64,000 bases of DNA from NCBI RefSeq assembly GCF_000235625.1, contig NZ_AGTR01000053.1, forward strand, positions 62,001-126,000, in the 5' to 3' direction. This DNA comes from Marinobacter manganoxydans MnI7-9. Its GTDB lineage: Bacteria > Pseudomonadota > Gammaproteobacteria > Pseudomonadales > Oleiphilaceae. A program made the translations under genes and the position numbers. This document shows, one piece after another, positions 42,129 to 50,308 of the stretch (the stretch's first letter is position 1; each line of letters begins with the position of its first letter). The notes under the pieces are model-generated. The model did not search any database, was not told the origin of the DNA, and saw nothing but the letters and a program-made list of their open reading frames with translations.

Positions 42129-43715
42129 TTGATCTCCACCGCCAATATCACCATGCAATTCGGGGCTAAACCCCTGTTTGAAAACGTCTCCGCCAAATTT
42201 GGTAACGGTAATCGCTATGGCCTGATCGGGGCCAATGGCTGTGGCAAGTCCACACTGATGAAAATCCTGGGTGGCGATCTCGAGCCCTCCGCCGGCCAGG
42301 TCATGCTGGAGCCCAATGTCCGTCTGGGTAAACTGCGCCAGGACCAGTTTGCCTATGAGGATTGCTCGGTGATCGATACCGTGATCATGGGCCATGAGGA
42401 ACTCTGGAACGTCAAGAAAGAGCGTGATCGGATCTATTCCCTGCCCGAGATGAGCGAAGAAGACGGGATGGCGGTCGCGGACCTGGAAGTCCAGTTCGCT
42501 GAAATGGACGGCTATACCGCCGATGCCCGCGCCGGCGAGCTGTTGCTTGGCCTGGATATTCCGCTGGAGCAACACAACGGCCCAATGAGCGCGCTGGCAC
42601 CGGGCTGGAAGCTGCGGGTGTTGCTGGCCCAGGCGCTGTTCTCCGATCCTGATGTGTTGCTGTTGGACGAGCCCACCAACCACCTGGACATCAACACCAT
42701 CCGCTGGCTGGAAAACATACTGGTGGCCCGCAACAGCACCATGATTATCATTTCCCACGACCGCCACTTCCTGAACAGCGTGTGCACCCACATGGCGGAT
42801 CTGGACTATGGCGAACTGCGCCTGTTCCCGGGCAACTACGACGAATACATGACCGCCGCCACCCAGGCTCGCGAGCGTATGCTGTCGGACAACGCCAAGA
42901 AAAAGGCGCAGATTGCCGAACTGCAGCAGTTTGTCAGCCGCTTTTCGGCCAACGCCTCCAAGGCCAAGCAGGCTACCTCCCGTGCCCGCCAGATCGACAA
43001 GATCCAGCTGGAAGAGGTGAAGCCCTCAAGTCGGGTGAGCCCGTTTATCCGTTTTGAACAGGGCAAGAAACTTCACCGTCAGGCGGTGACTCTCAAGAAC
43101 ATGACCAAGGGCTTTGATGATAAGCCCCTGTTTAAGAATCTGAACCTGCAGGTCGAAGCCGGTGAGCGAATCGCCATCATTGGTCCCAACGGCATCGGCA
43201 AAACCACGCTTCTGCAATGCATGTCAGGGGCCTACACGCCCGACAGTGGCGAGGTGAAGTGGACCGACAGCGCGGAAGTGGGCTACTTCGCCCAGGACCA
43301 CACGGCGGACTTTGCCGAGGATGAAACCCTGACCGACTGGATGGCCCAGTGGACCAAGGGTGGCGAACAGCTGGTGCGCGGCACCCTGGGCCGCATGCTG
43401 TTCTCCGGTGACGATATCGGGAAATCGGTGCGGGTGATCTCGGGCGGAGAGCAGGGCAGGATGCTGTTCGGCAAGCTGATTCTGCAGAAGCCCAATGTGA
43501 TGCTGATGGATGAGCCCACGAACCACCTGGATATGGAGTCCATCGAGGCATTGAACCTGGCGCTGGAGAACTATCCGGGTACACTGATTTTCGTCAGCCA
43601 TGATCGGGAGTTTGTTTCTTCCCTTGCGACTCGAATTATTGAGCTTAAGGCTGATGGGGTGACTGATTTCAGTGGCTCTTATGATGATTATCTTCGGAGC
43701 CAGGGGTACTTCTAA
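42129..43715 (+). CDS. ybiT: ABC-F family ATPase YbiT
   Basis: A 528-residue cytoplasmic protein with two ATP-binding cassettes and no membrane part; ABC-F proteins act on the ribosome. The start is TTG at 42129 ([19 protein letters not shown]), which fits the homologous N-terminus of YbiT from other gammaproteobacteria. Walker A motifs GANGCGKST and GPNGIGKTT, two DEPTNHLD blocks ([12 protein letters not shown] and [12 protein letters not shown]), and the second signature [13 protein letters not shown] are all present. The linker region with [19 protein letters not shown] is intact. A GC-rich hairpin in the leader at 42075-42095 (GCCGGC-N9-GCCGGC) may have a role in control. Confidence 0.9.
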   Translation: MISTANITMQFGAKPLFENVSAKFGNGNRYGLIGANGCGKSTLMKILGGDLEPSAGQVMLEPNVRLGKLRQDQFAYEDCSVIDTVIMGHEELWNVKKERDRIYSLPEMSEEDGMAVADLEVQFAEMDGYTADARAGELLLGLDIPLEQHNGPMSALAPGWKLRVLLAQALFSDPDVLLLDEPTNHLDINTIRWLENILVARNSTMIIISHDRHFLNSVCTHMADLDYGELRLFPGNYDEYMTAATQARERMLSDNAKKKAQIAELQQFVSRFSANASKAKQATSRARQIDKIQLEEVKPSSRVSPFIRFEQGKKLHRQAVTLKNMTKGFDDKPLFKNLNLQVEAGERIAIIGPNGIGKTTLLQCMSGAYTPDSGEVKWTDSAEVGYFAQDHTADFAEDETLTDWMAQWTKGGEQLVRGTLGRMLFSGDDIGKSVRVISGGEQGRMLFGKLILQKPNVMLMDEPTNHLDMESIEALNLALENYPGTLIFVSHDREFVSSLATRIIELKADGVTDFSGSYDDYLRSQGYF

Positions 43716-43741
43716 GGCTCAGGGTTGGGTGCAGGCGGTCA

Positions 43742-43927
43742 TGTGGGACTGGCTTTCCAAAACACGCTCCTTGCGGCCCATCCATGGGGCGCTTGGGCTC
43801 CGCCCCTCTGCGCTTATTGCTCCTGCGTCGCGCAGAGGGTCCTGGGCAGGCCGTCCATGGCCTGCCCGTGAAGAGCTTTTCGCTCTTCACCCCTGGCTCC
43901 GCACAGTTTTGGAAAGCCAGTCCCACA
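43742..43927. repeat. Structured intergenic repeat element, copy 1
   Basis: A 186-base unit bounded by perfect 22-base inverted arms (43742-43763 and 43906-43927, TGTGGGACTGG... and its complement). Inside are perfect hairpins at 43804-43839 (10-base arms CCCTCTGCGC), 43844-43867 (9-base arms GGGCAGGCC) and 43868-43890 (9-base arms GTGAAGAGC) plus an imperfect one at 43773-43792. The stretch CCCTGGCTCCGCACA before the right arm also occurs (reverse strand) in the element at 51652-51744, as does GCTTGG(G)CTCCGCC. It contains no ORF. It follows the ybiT stop by 26 bases and could end that transcript. Confidence 0.8.
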
Positions 43928-43979
43928 CGCCCGCTCTTACCTGTGAGTGAGCCTCAAACAAAACAACGGATACGGAAAA

Positions 43980-44540
43980 ATGGGCGAGACTGAAGTCATT
44001 AGTGCTACCCGCAAATGGGTTGAAGACGTCGTGGTCGGCTACAACTTGTGCCCGTTCGCCAAACGGGAACTGGTGCGGAACCGGGTACGGTTTGTGGTTT
44101 CTGAAGCCGAAACGGAAGACGAGCTGCTGCAGGCCCTGCACTCGGAGCTTCAACGACTTGAAGACGAGCCGGAGATTGAAACCACGCTTTTGATCCATCC
44201 GGGTGTATTGCAGGACTTCGGGCCCTACAATGAATTCCTTGATGCGGCTGATGGTTTGCTGGCGTATCTGGATATGGAAGGCGTTTACCAAATCGCCAGT
44301 TTCCACCCGGATTACCAGTTTGCGGGCACCGAGCCCGATGCGGCGGAGAACTACACCAATCGTTCGCCATTTCCCATGCTGCACCTCTTGCGGGAAGCCA
44401 GTCTGGAAGCGGCGATTGACAGTTATCCTGATGTGGATGGGATCCCGCAGAGAAACATTGAACTGATGAACGAGCTGGGCTCGGAGAAGATGCGGAGTAT
44501 TCTGCGTTCCTGTCTTGATGAATCCACTCGCAAGGTCTGA
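43980..44540 (+). CDS. DUF1415 family protein
   Basis: A 186-residue soluble protein. It fits DUF1415 (WVEDVVVGYNLCPFAKREL, then LLIHPGVLQDFGPYNEFLD and FHPDYQFAGTEPDAAENYTN, with NRSPFPMLHLLRE). The CPFA and FHPDYQF blocks are the family hallmarks. Function is unknown. The start at 43980 (MGETEVIS) is preferred over an upstream GTG because GGAAAAA precedes it. The next gene starts five bases after the stop, so the two form an operon. Confidence 0.85.
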   Translation: MGETEVISATRKWVEDVVVGYNLCPFAKRELVRNRVRFVVSEAETEDELLQALHSELQRLEDEPEIETTLLIHPGVLQDFGPYNEFLDAADGLLAYLDMEGVYQIASFHPDYQFAGTEPDAAENYTNRSPFPMLHLLREASLEAAIDSYPDVDGIPQRNIELMNELGSEKMRSILRSCLDESTRKV

Positions 44541-44544
44541 ACAG

Positions 44545-45276
44545 ATGGGACTGCTTTTCGAACAGATTGACAGCCAGCCTTCGGTGATTGGTGAGATCAC
44601 GCTTCGCAGACGCCGGATTCCGGCGATTGGCGACAGGGATATCTACGAGGTGAAGCTGGGCGAGGAATTCCTGATGTCCAGCATGTTCGTGGATGCCGAA
44701 GTGGCTCTCTCTGATATCGGGCTGGGCGAAACCGAGGGCGATGATCTCCGGGTAGTTGTTGGTGGCCTGGGCCTGGGTTACACCGCGGTGGCGGCGCTCA
44801 GGCACGAGCGTGTTGCCGAACTGCTGGTGGTTGAGTATCTGAAACCCGTTATCGGATGGCATCAGCAGGAGCTGGTGCCTCTTGGTAAAGATCTGAATGC
44901 CGATCCCCGGAACCGCTACGTCCATGGCAGTTTCTTCGACCTGGCAATTGCCGATCCGGCAGAGGGTGGTTTCGATCCGAAGAACCCCGGCAAGCCATTC
45001 GATGCCATTCTTCTGGATATCGACCATTCCCCCCGGGCGCTGCTGCACGATTCCAGTGCCAGCTTCTACACCGCCAACAACCTGCGGCTGATGGCGCGGC
45101 AACTGAAGCCCCGAGGGGTGTTTGCCATGTGGTCGAACGAGGGCGAAGATGACGAGTTCATGGCCGTTCTCAACGAGGTGTTCACCGATGTGGCCTGCCA
45201 TGTCGTATCCTTCTTCAATCCATTTCAGAACAGGGAATCGTTCAACACCGTGTATGTGGCCCGTAAGCCGGGCTGA
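44545..45276 (+). CDS. Spermidine synthase-like class I methyltransferase-fold protein
   Basis: A 243-residue Rossmann-fold protein. VVVGGLGLGYTAVAALRH is the SAM/dcSAM loop, LLVVEYLKPVIGWHQQELVP gives the acidic strand-2 end, and FDAILLDIDHSPRALLH carries the catalytic-region Asp (D) seen in spermidine-synthase-like proteins. The LRLMARQLKPRGVFAMWSNEGEDD part fits the C-terminal half. It lacks the N-terminal beta domain of true SpeE, so a polyamine role is uncertain. It follows the DUF1415 gene after four bases and precedes the sirtuin gene. Confidence 0.78.
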   Translation: MGLLFEQIDSQPSVIGEITLRRRRIPAIGDRDIYEVKLGEEFLMSSMFVDAEVALSDIGLGETEGDDLRVVVGGLGLGYTAVAALRHERVAELLVVEYLKPVIGWHQQELVPLGKDLNADPRNRYVHGSFFDLAIADPAEGGFDPKNPGKPFDAILLDIDHSPRALLHDSSASFYTANNLRLMARQLKPRGVFAMWSNEGEDDEFMAVLNEVFTDVACHVVSFFNPFQNRESFNTVYVARKPG

Positions 45277-45291
45277 GAAACCGGAGCCTGT

Positions 45292-46194
45292 ATGTCTTTA
45301 ACCACGCACCGCAGCCGACCTTTCAGCTCCAGCCAGCGCCTGCCCGAGCCGGAGCAGCCGCCGGTGTTGCATGAGCCGGAGGAGGCCGGGGCGTTGCTGG
45401 CGGAGTTTATCCAGCGCCATCCTCGCTTGCTGATCCTGACTGGCGCAGGGGTCAGTACCGATTCGGGCATCCCGGACTACCGGGACGGCGATGGCGCCTG
45501 GAAGCGCAAGCAGCCGGTTCAGCACAAGGCGTTCATGGAAGACGTCTACACCCGCCAGCGCTACTGGGGCCGGAGCCTGATTGGCTGGCCGGTCATGCGT
45601 AATGCCAGGCCCAATCCTTCCCACCATTACATCTCTGACCTGGAACTGCTCAACCACAGCAGTCTGGTGGTTACCCAGAACGTGGATCGGTTGCACCAGA
45701 AGGCAGGCACCCGGGGGGTGACGGACCTGCACGGGCGGGCCGATCAGGTGGTGTGCATGAGTTGCGGCTACCGTTGCCCGCGGGATGAGGTGCACGACCG
45801 TTGCGCCGATCTGAACCCGGGGTTCCAGAAATACACCGCCGAGACAGCGCCGGATGGCGATGCCGATCTGGATGTGGATTTCGAGGATTTCCGGCTGGCG
45901 GATTGTCCGAAGTGCGAAGGGATTCTGAAGCCGGATGTGGTGTTCTTTGGTGACTATGTTCCAAAAGACCGGGTGTATTCGGCCCTGGATACGCTGAAGG
46001 CCAGTGATGGCCTCTTGGTAATCGGTTCGTCGTTGATGGTGTATTCCGGGTTCCGTTTCTGCCGGTACGCCAACGAATGGAACAAGCCCATTGCCACCCT
46101 GAACCTGGGGCGGACGCGGGCTGAAGATCTGGTAGATTTGAAGTTGAACGCGAGGATCGGGGAGACCCTGAAGGCCTCCCTCGATCAGCTTTAG
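45292..46194 (+). CDS. SIR2 family NAD-dependent protein deacylase
   Basis: A 300-residue sirtuin. The NAD site GAGVSTDSGIPDYRDGDG lies near 55-72, VTQNVDRLHQKAG and DLHGRADQVVC give the catalytic histidine (DLHG), and the zinc cysteines are CMSCGYRC with a second pair in DCPKCEGI. The end carries LVIGSSLMVYSGF and LNLGRTRAED. The N-terminal ~45 residues (LTTHRSRPFSSSQ) precede the core. It would remove acyl groups from lysines using NAD+. It is the last of three close plus-strand genes and converges on the NSS transporter. Confidence 0.9.
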   Translation: MSLTTHRSRPFSSSQRLPEPEQPPVLHEPEEAGALLAEFIQRHPRLLILTGAGVSTDSGIPDYRDGDGAWKRKQPVQHKAFMEDVYTRQRYWGRSLIGWPVMRNARPNPSHHYISDLELLNHSSLVVTQNVDRLHQKAGTRGVTDLHGRADQVVCMSCGYRCPRDEVHDRCADLNPGFQKYTAETAPDGDADLDVDFEDFRLADCPKCEGILKPDVVFFGDYVPKDRVYSALDTLKASDGLLVIGSSLMVYSGFRFCRYANEWNKPIATLNLGRTRAEDLVDLKLNARIGETLKASLDQL

Positions 46195-46201
46195 CGGCGG
46201 C

Positions 46202-47614
46202 TTACATCAGGTTGTAGATAAACACCACTGCCACGGCAACCGGAGTGATGAAACGCACGGTGATCAGCCACAGGTTAAACATGGCCGGTGACAGTGCCAG
46301 TTCACGCTCCATGGCCTGACGTGACATCACCCAGCCCGCAAACAGGGCCACCAGCAGTCCGCCCAGGGGCAGCATTATGTTGGCGGTGAAGAAGTCCAGC
46401 AGGTCGAAAATGGTCTTGCCTTCCAGCATGGGGACAAAGCCAAGCGGTGCGAAGTCGGACCAGAGGTTCAGGGACAGAATCGAGGCAATGCCCAGTCCCC
46501 AGCAGACAAAACCGGCGCCCAGTGTGCTGACGGTGCGGTTCATGCCTTTACGCTCTTCCAGCCATTCCACAGTCGGCTCCAGAAGCGAAATCCCCGACGT
46601 CCAGGCGGCAAAGATCAGAAGTACAAAGAACAGGGTGCCGAACAGGGAACCCATGGGCATCTGACCGAAGGCCAGCGGCAGGGTCTGGAAGATCAGCCCC
46701 GGCCCCGCTCCCGGCTCAAGGCCGTTCGCGAACACAATCGGGAAGATGGCCAGGCCTGCGAGCAGCGCCACGCCGGTGTCGATGACCGATACGCTGATCG
46801 AGGTCTTGGCAATGGAAATGTTCTTAGGCAGGTAAGAGCCATAAGCCATCATGACCGCCATACCAAGGCTCAGGGTGAAGAACGCGTGCCCCAGGGCTAC
46901 CAGTATTCCGGATGTTGTGAGCTTGGAGAAATCGGGCTGGAACAGGAATGCGGCGGCTTGCCCGAAGTGCCCGGTTGTCATTGCATAGCCGACCACGATC
47001 AGCAGCAGTACGAACAGGGCCGGCATGAGAATGCTGACAGCCCGCTCAAGCCCCGAGCGAACGCCTCGCACTACCACAACCATCACCATAGCCATGAACA
47101 GGGTATGCCAGGCCAGCAGTTTGGTGGGATCGCTTAGAAGGCCCGAGAATATCGCGCCTACGGCATCGGCAGACTGCCCGGCAAGCTGGCCGCTGGCGGT
47201 TGTGCCTACGTAGGAAATGGCCCAGCCGCCGATGACCGAGTAGAACGACAGAATCAGAAAACCCGCCAGAATGCCGATGGCACCGACCAGCTTCCAGGCC
47301 GGCTTGAGTCGGTCATGCTCGGCGATCAGGCTCAGACTCTTGACGGGGCTCCTGCCACCGCGACGACCGATCATGACTTCCGCCATCATGATAGGAATCC
47401 CGACGACCGCGATGCACAGCAGATACACCAGCACGAAGGCGCCGCCACCGTTCTCACCGGTGACATAAGGAAATTTCCAGATATTGCCCAGGCCCACGGC
47501 AGAGCCGGTAGCGGCAAGAATAAAGGCCAGACGTGATGACCAGAGCCCGCGTTGGGCGTTTGAACCTTCAAGCGCCCCGGAATAAGCGGCGGAATCTGAA
47601 GAAGTGACGGACAT
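46202..47614 (-). CDS. Sodium-dependent transporter, NSS (SNF) family
   Basis: A 470-residue membrane protein with about twelve helices and the LeuT fold. The first helix carries ATGSAVGLGNIWKFPYVTGENGGGAF (written as GSAVGLGNIWKFP and the unwound-site NGGGAF), which holds the Na+ and substrate contacts. Later helices include FFTLSLGMAVMMAYGSYL and FVLLIFAAWTSGISLLEP. It likely imports an amino acid with Na+. It lies 90 bases downstream of the leucine dehydrogenase gene on the same strand, which suggests branched-chain or related amino acid import. Confidence 0.9.
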   Translation of the reverse strand: MSVTSSDSAAYSGALEGSNAQRGLWSSRLAFILAATGSAVGLGNIWKFPYVTGENGGGAFVLVYLLCIAVVGIPIMMAEVMIGRRGGRSPVKSLSLIAEHDRLKPAWKLVGAIGILAGFLILSFYSVIGGWAISYVGTTASGQLAGQSADAVGAIFSGLLSDPTKLLAWHTLFMAMVMVVVVRGVRSGLERAVSILMPALFVLLLIVVGYAMTTGHFGQAAAFLFQPDFSKLTTSGILVALGHAFFTLSLGMAVMMAYGSYLPKNISIAKTSISVSVIDTGVALLAGLAIFPIVFANGLEPGAGPGLIFQTLPLAFGQMPMGSLFGTLFFVLLIFAAWTSGISLLEPTVEWLEERKGMNRTVSTLGAGFVCWGLGIASILSLNLWSDFAPLGFVPMLEGKTIFDLLDFFTANIMLPLGGLLVALFAGWVMSRQAMERELALSPAMFNLWLITVRFITPVAVAVVFIYNLM

Positions 47615-47704
47615 AACTATCTCCCGAAGTATTTGTTTTTGTGTCAGGGTTTAAGAGGGAAGCCGCAGCTGTCTGCAGCTTCCTGAGGGTGCGCCGGTGT
47701 CAGC

Positions 47705-48802
47705 TCAGCCGGTGCGGGCCAATCGCTCGGACGCCTGTCCGGCTCCGGCGGTGTGCTTTTTGAACCGTTCCTCGGCAAGCTCGTTGGCAATCTCCCCGGT
47801 GGGGCGACCCGAGCGGTCGGAACGGTTGAAGATTTCGGTCAGGGTGTCGCCGATGGTCTCGACATGGGCACGAACCGTTTCCGGTGTGGCCCCGGTGCGC
47901 TCGTAGAACACATCGATGATGCCGCCGGCATTGATGGCAAAGTCCGGTGCATAGAGAACGCCCCGGTCCCGCAGCATGGCAACGTGCTCAGGGTGTTCCA
48001 GCAGATTGTTGGCGGCGCCGGCGACGATCCGGGCCTTCAGTTGGGGAATGCTGTCATCGTTCAGTACTGCCCCCATGGCACAGGGCGCTACCACGTCCAC
48101 AGGCAGTGACAATATGTCCTCGGCAGCCGCTGGCTTGGCTCCCAGCTGATCCACGGCCCGCCGCATATTGTCGTCATGGATGTCATAGACCCAGAGATCA
48201 GCGCCGGCGTCCTTCAGGTGTCTGGCCAACCGGAAACCGACATTACCGATGCCCTGAATGGCTACTTTCAAACCGTTGAGGTCGTCCCGCCCAAGTTTGT
48301 GTTTTACCGCTGCTTTGAGGCCGATAAAGGTGCCGTAGGCTGTCGCCGGTGACGGGTCGCCGTTGCTTGGGTTGCCGTCGAAGCCGGTGCGCGAGGCAAT
48401 TCCCGCAACGTGGCTGGTGTGTCGGCCCATGACCTTGAGGTCGGGGACGCTGGTGCCCGAGTCTTCTGCCGCAATGTACTGCCCGCCAAGACTTTCCAGA
48501 TGGCGGCCCATGGCCTCCATCATCGCTTCGGTTTTCTGTTTGCGCGGGTCGCCAATAATCACGGACTTGCCGCCACCCAGATCCAGGTTGGCGAGGGCCG
48601 ATTTGTAGGTCATACCCCGCGAAAGCCGCAAGACATCGCGAACCGCCTCTTCATCGGAGGCATAGGGAAACATTCGGCAGCCTCCCAATGCGGGGCCGCG
48701 GGAAGTGTTATGTATGGCAACGATGGCCTTCAGGCCGGTTTCGGGATCGCAGAAAAAGGAAAGATGTTCGTGGTTATCGAACTCGGGATGGCTGAATAGC
48801 AT
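47705..48802 (-). CDS. Leucine dehydrogenase (Glu/Leu/Phe/Val dehydrogenase)
   Basis: A 365-residue NAD-dependent amino-acid dehydrogenase. Start at 48802 follows GGGAGAGGATTTCACA. It has the substrate domain ([38 protein letters not shown] with the conserved Lys) and the dinucleotide domain ([15 protein letters not shown]). The phrase [14 protein letters not shown] matches the leucine/valine dehydrogenase branch, which deaminates branched-chain amino acids to 2-oxo acids. A LiuR-like palindrome lies 165 bases upstream. The C-terminal helix ([18 protein letters not shown]) is normal. Confidence 0.9.
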   Translation of the reverse strand: MLFSHPEFDNHEHLSFFCDPETGLKAIVAIHNTSRGPALGGCRMFPYASDEEAVRDVLRLSRGMTYKSALANLDLGGGKSVIIGDPRKQKTEAMMEAMGRHLESLGGQYIAAEDSGTSVPDLKVMGRHTSHVAGIASRTGFDGNPSNGDPSPATAYGTFIGLKAAVKHKLGRDDLNGLKVAIQGIGNVGFRLARHLKDAGADLWVYDIHDDNMRRAVDQLGAKPAAAEDILSLPVDVVAPCAMGAVLNDDSIPQLKARIVAGAANNLLEHPEHVAMLRDRGVLYAPDFAINAGGIIDVFYERTGATPETVRAHVETIGDTLTEIFNRSDRSGRPTGEIANELAEERFKKHTAGAGQASERLARTG

Positions 48803-48966
48803 TGTGAAATCCTCTCCCACCGGCCGGATCTCGGCATGAGCGGGTATCTTGTTCTTGTCTGCCGGCTTGTGGCCGGCGTTCCGATTTCAGGTGTCCGGTA
48901 TATCCGCTGGGGGTGGCCCACCGAAAGTGCCCTTTTGGGGCTGGACGAAAAACAAACTAGCGGCAA

Positions 48967-48982
48967 TTGACGTTAACGTCAA
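48967..48982. promoter_or_regulatory. Perfect palindrome TTGACGTTAACGTCAA, LiuR-like operator
   Basis: A perfect 16-base palindrome located 165 bases upstream of the leucine dehydrogenase start and 190 bases upstream of the azlC start. It resembles the site I remember for LiuR, a MerR-family regulator of branched-chain amino acid degradation. The neighbours (leucine dehydrogenase and a branched-chain amino acid exporter) fit such a regulon. The match to LiuR is from memory. Confidence 0.6.
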
Positions 48983-49146
48983 CATGCGAATGTGAACTAT
49001 CCGATACAAGGCTCATCCCCGGATTCGGGCGCCTCCCCGGTAAACATTTGAGGCAATCATGAGGTTAAATGCCCTCATGCGTTGCGCGGATCTGGTCCAT
49101 TAGTCGCAGATGTGCCCCTTTCTGCGGAAACTACCTATACGCGGAT

Positions 49147-49171
49147 CGGGGAAACTGACCTAGTTTCCCCG
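49147..49171 (+). other. Hairpin immediately before the azlC start codon
   Basis: Perfect 9-base arms CGGGGAAAC and GTTTCCCCG enclose a 7-base loop, one base before the ATG at 49173. No Shine-Dalgarno sequence is visible because the arm occupies that position. The structure may limit translation of azlC, or the dyad may be an operator. Confidence 0.5.
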
Positions 49172-49172
49172 G

Positions 49173-49919
49173 ATGTCTGTCGCTTCCTATTCTTATCAGC
49201 TACAGCCGGCCCGGGTACGGGTGGAGTTTTTCCGGCTGCTTCCCATCTCGTTATTCGTGGTGGCGTTTGGCGCTGCCTTTGGATTGGCAGCTACCCAGAA
49301 AGGCCTTGAGCCGCTCCAGGCGGTGCTGATGAGTGCGACGGTGTTTGCCGGGGCCTCCCAGTTTGCCGCCGTCGATATGTGGGGCACCGAGGTATCTGTA
49401 CTTCCGATGATCGCGGTGGTCTTTGCCATCAATTCCCGCCATCTGCTTATGGGCGCTTCGCTATACCCGATGCTGAAAGATGTATCGCCGGGCAAGCGCT
49501 ATGGTCTCTTGCTGTTGCTGACCGATGCCAACTGGGCGGTTTCGGCCCAGGAATACCAGAGTGGCCGACGAAACCTGGAGGTTATCCTTGGTGGCGGGTT
49601 GGCTCTTTGGCTGGCCTGGATCATCGGGACCGGTCTGGGCGTCTATTTTGGTGGCCTTCTGCAGGATCCCAAATCCCTGGGCCTGGACATGGTTCTCGGC
49701 TGCTTCCTCCTGGCCATGGCACTGGGCGGCAAGAAATCCCCGAGAGTGCTCGTGGCCTGGACCGTCACAGCGCTGGCTTCATTGGCGGCCTGGAAATGGT
49801 TGCCGGCGAATACCCACGTCGTCGTGGGCGCGCTCGCCGGTGGTGCGATCGGGTTCTTCTGGCTCGAGCGAAAGCCTGCGCCTGCTTCTGACGCGGAGGA
49901 CAGCACCCATGACCGTTGA
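49173..49919 (+). CDS. azlC: AzlC family branched-chain amino acid export protein
   Basis: A 248-residue inner-membrane protein with six or more helices. FFRLLPISLFVVAFGAAFGLAATQ is the entry segment (in pieces here), then LMSATVFAGASQFAAVDMWG and AINSRHLLMGASLYPML are the AzlC signatures. With AzlD it forms a two-part exporter that protects from excess leucine, isoleucine or valine. The ATG at 49173 directly follows a hairpin. azlD overlaps its end by 11 bases. A C-terminal polar tail (ERKPAPASDAEDSTHDR) is unusual but short. Confidence 0.88.
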   Translation: MSVASYSYQLQPARVRVEFFRLLPISLFVVAFGAAFGLAATQKGLEPLQAVLMSATVFAGASQFAAVDMWGTEVSVLPMIAVVFAINSRHLLMGASLYPMLKDVSPGKRYGLLLLLTDANWAVSAQEYQSGRRNLEVILGGGLALWLAWIIGTGLGVYFGGLLQDPKSLGLDMVLGCFLLAMALGGKKSPRVLVAWTVTALASLAAWKWLPANTHVVVGALAGGAIGFFWLERKPAPASDAEDSTHDR

Positions 49920-50220
49920 GACCACCACAGCCGGTATTCTGTTCCTGATTGCGATCATGACCGCCGTTACACTGGTAACCCGTTTTGGCGGCGTGTTCAT
50001 CATGTCGTTCGTGAAGATCAATCCTCGTATCGAGAGCTTTATCAACACCATGGCCAGCTCGGTCCTGATTGCCATCATTGTGCCCATGGCCGTGACGGGG
50101 GACGCTGGTGCGCTGGCGGCCCTGACCACGACGGCGGTTACCATGCTGGCGTTGCGTAAACCTCTCCCGGCCATTGCCGCCGGGATTGCCGCTGCCGGAA
50201 TCGTGCGGTTTCTGGCCTAA
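49909..50220 (+). CDS. azlD: AzlD family small membrane subunit
   Basis: A 103-residue protein with about three to four helices, starting MTVETTTAGILFLIAIM. The AzlD-like features are TLVTRFGGVFIMSFVKINPRIESF and the MASSVLIAIIVPMAV segment. It is the partner of AzlC; its start overlaps the azlC end by 11 bases, and GCGGAGGACAGC precedes the ATG. Size is normal for the family. Confidence 0.88.
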   Translation: MTVETTTAGILFLIAIMTAVTLVTRFGGVFIMSFVKINPRIESFINTMASSVLIAIIVPMAVTGDAGALAALTTTAVTMLALRKPLPAIAAGIAAAGIVRFLA

Positions 50221-50308
50221 CCTCTCGAATCTGAAGTGATTAAAAAGTGCTCAAGTCCGGGGGGCTGCGGCCGATATACCTGTGTAGTAATTACAGGTGC
50301 CCAAAGCC

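Larger units (their letters stand above)
48803..49172. other. Intergenic region between leucine dehydrogenase and azlC
   Basis: A 370-base gap between two divergent genes. It holds the palindrome at 48967-48982 and the start-proximal hairpin at 49147-49171. I saw no convincing ORF, and no clear terminator. Two promoters must lie here; I cannot pick either one reliably. Confidence 0.6.

Noticed and set aside
43716-43979. Possible insertion sequence or transposon end at the structured region after ybiT
   Set aside because: There is no transposase ORF and no flanking target-site duplication that I can see, so I kept it as a repeat element only.
44005-45201. Minus-strand ORF (398 codons) opposite DUF1415 and the spermidine-synthase-like gene
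   Set aside because: Crosses two real genes on the other strand and has no coherent domain.
47658-47683. Hairpin between leucine dehydrogenase and the NSS transporter as a terminator
   Set aside because: Arms have an internal mismatch and no U-run follows, so termination is not supported; the two genes may be co-transcribed.
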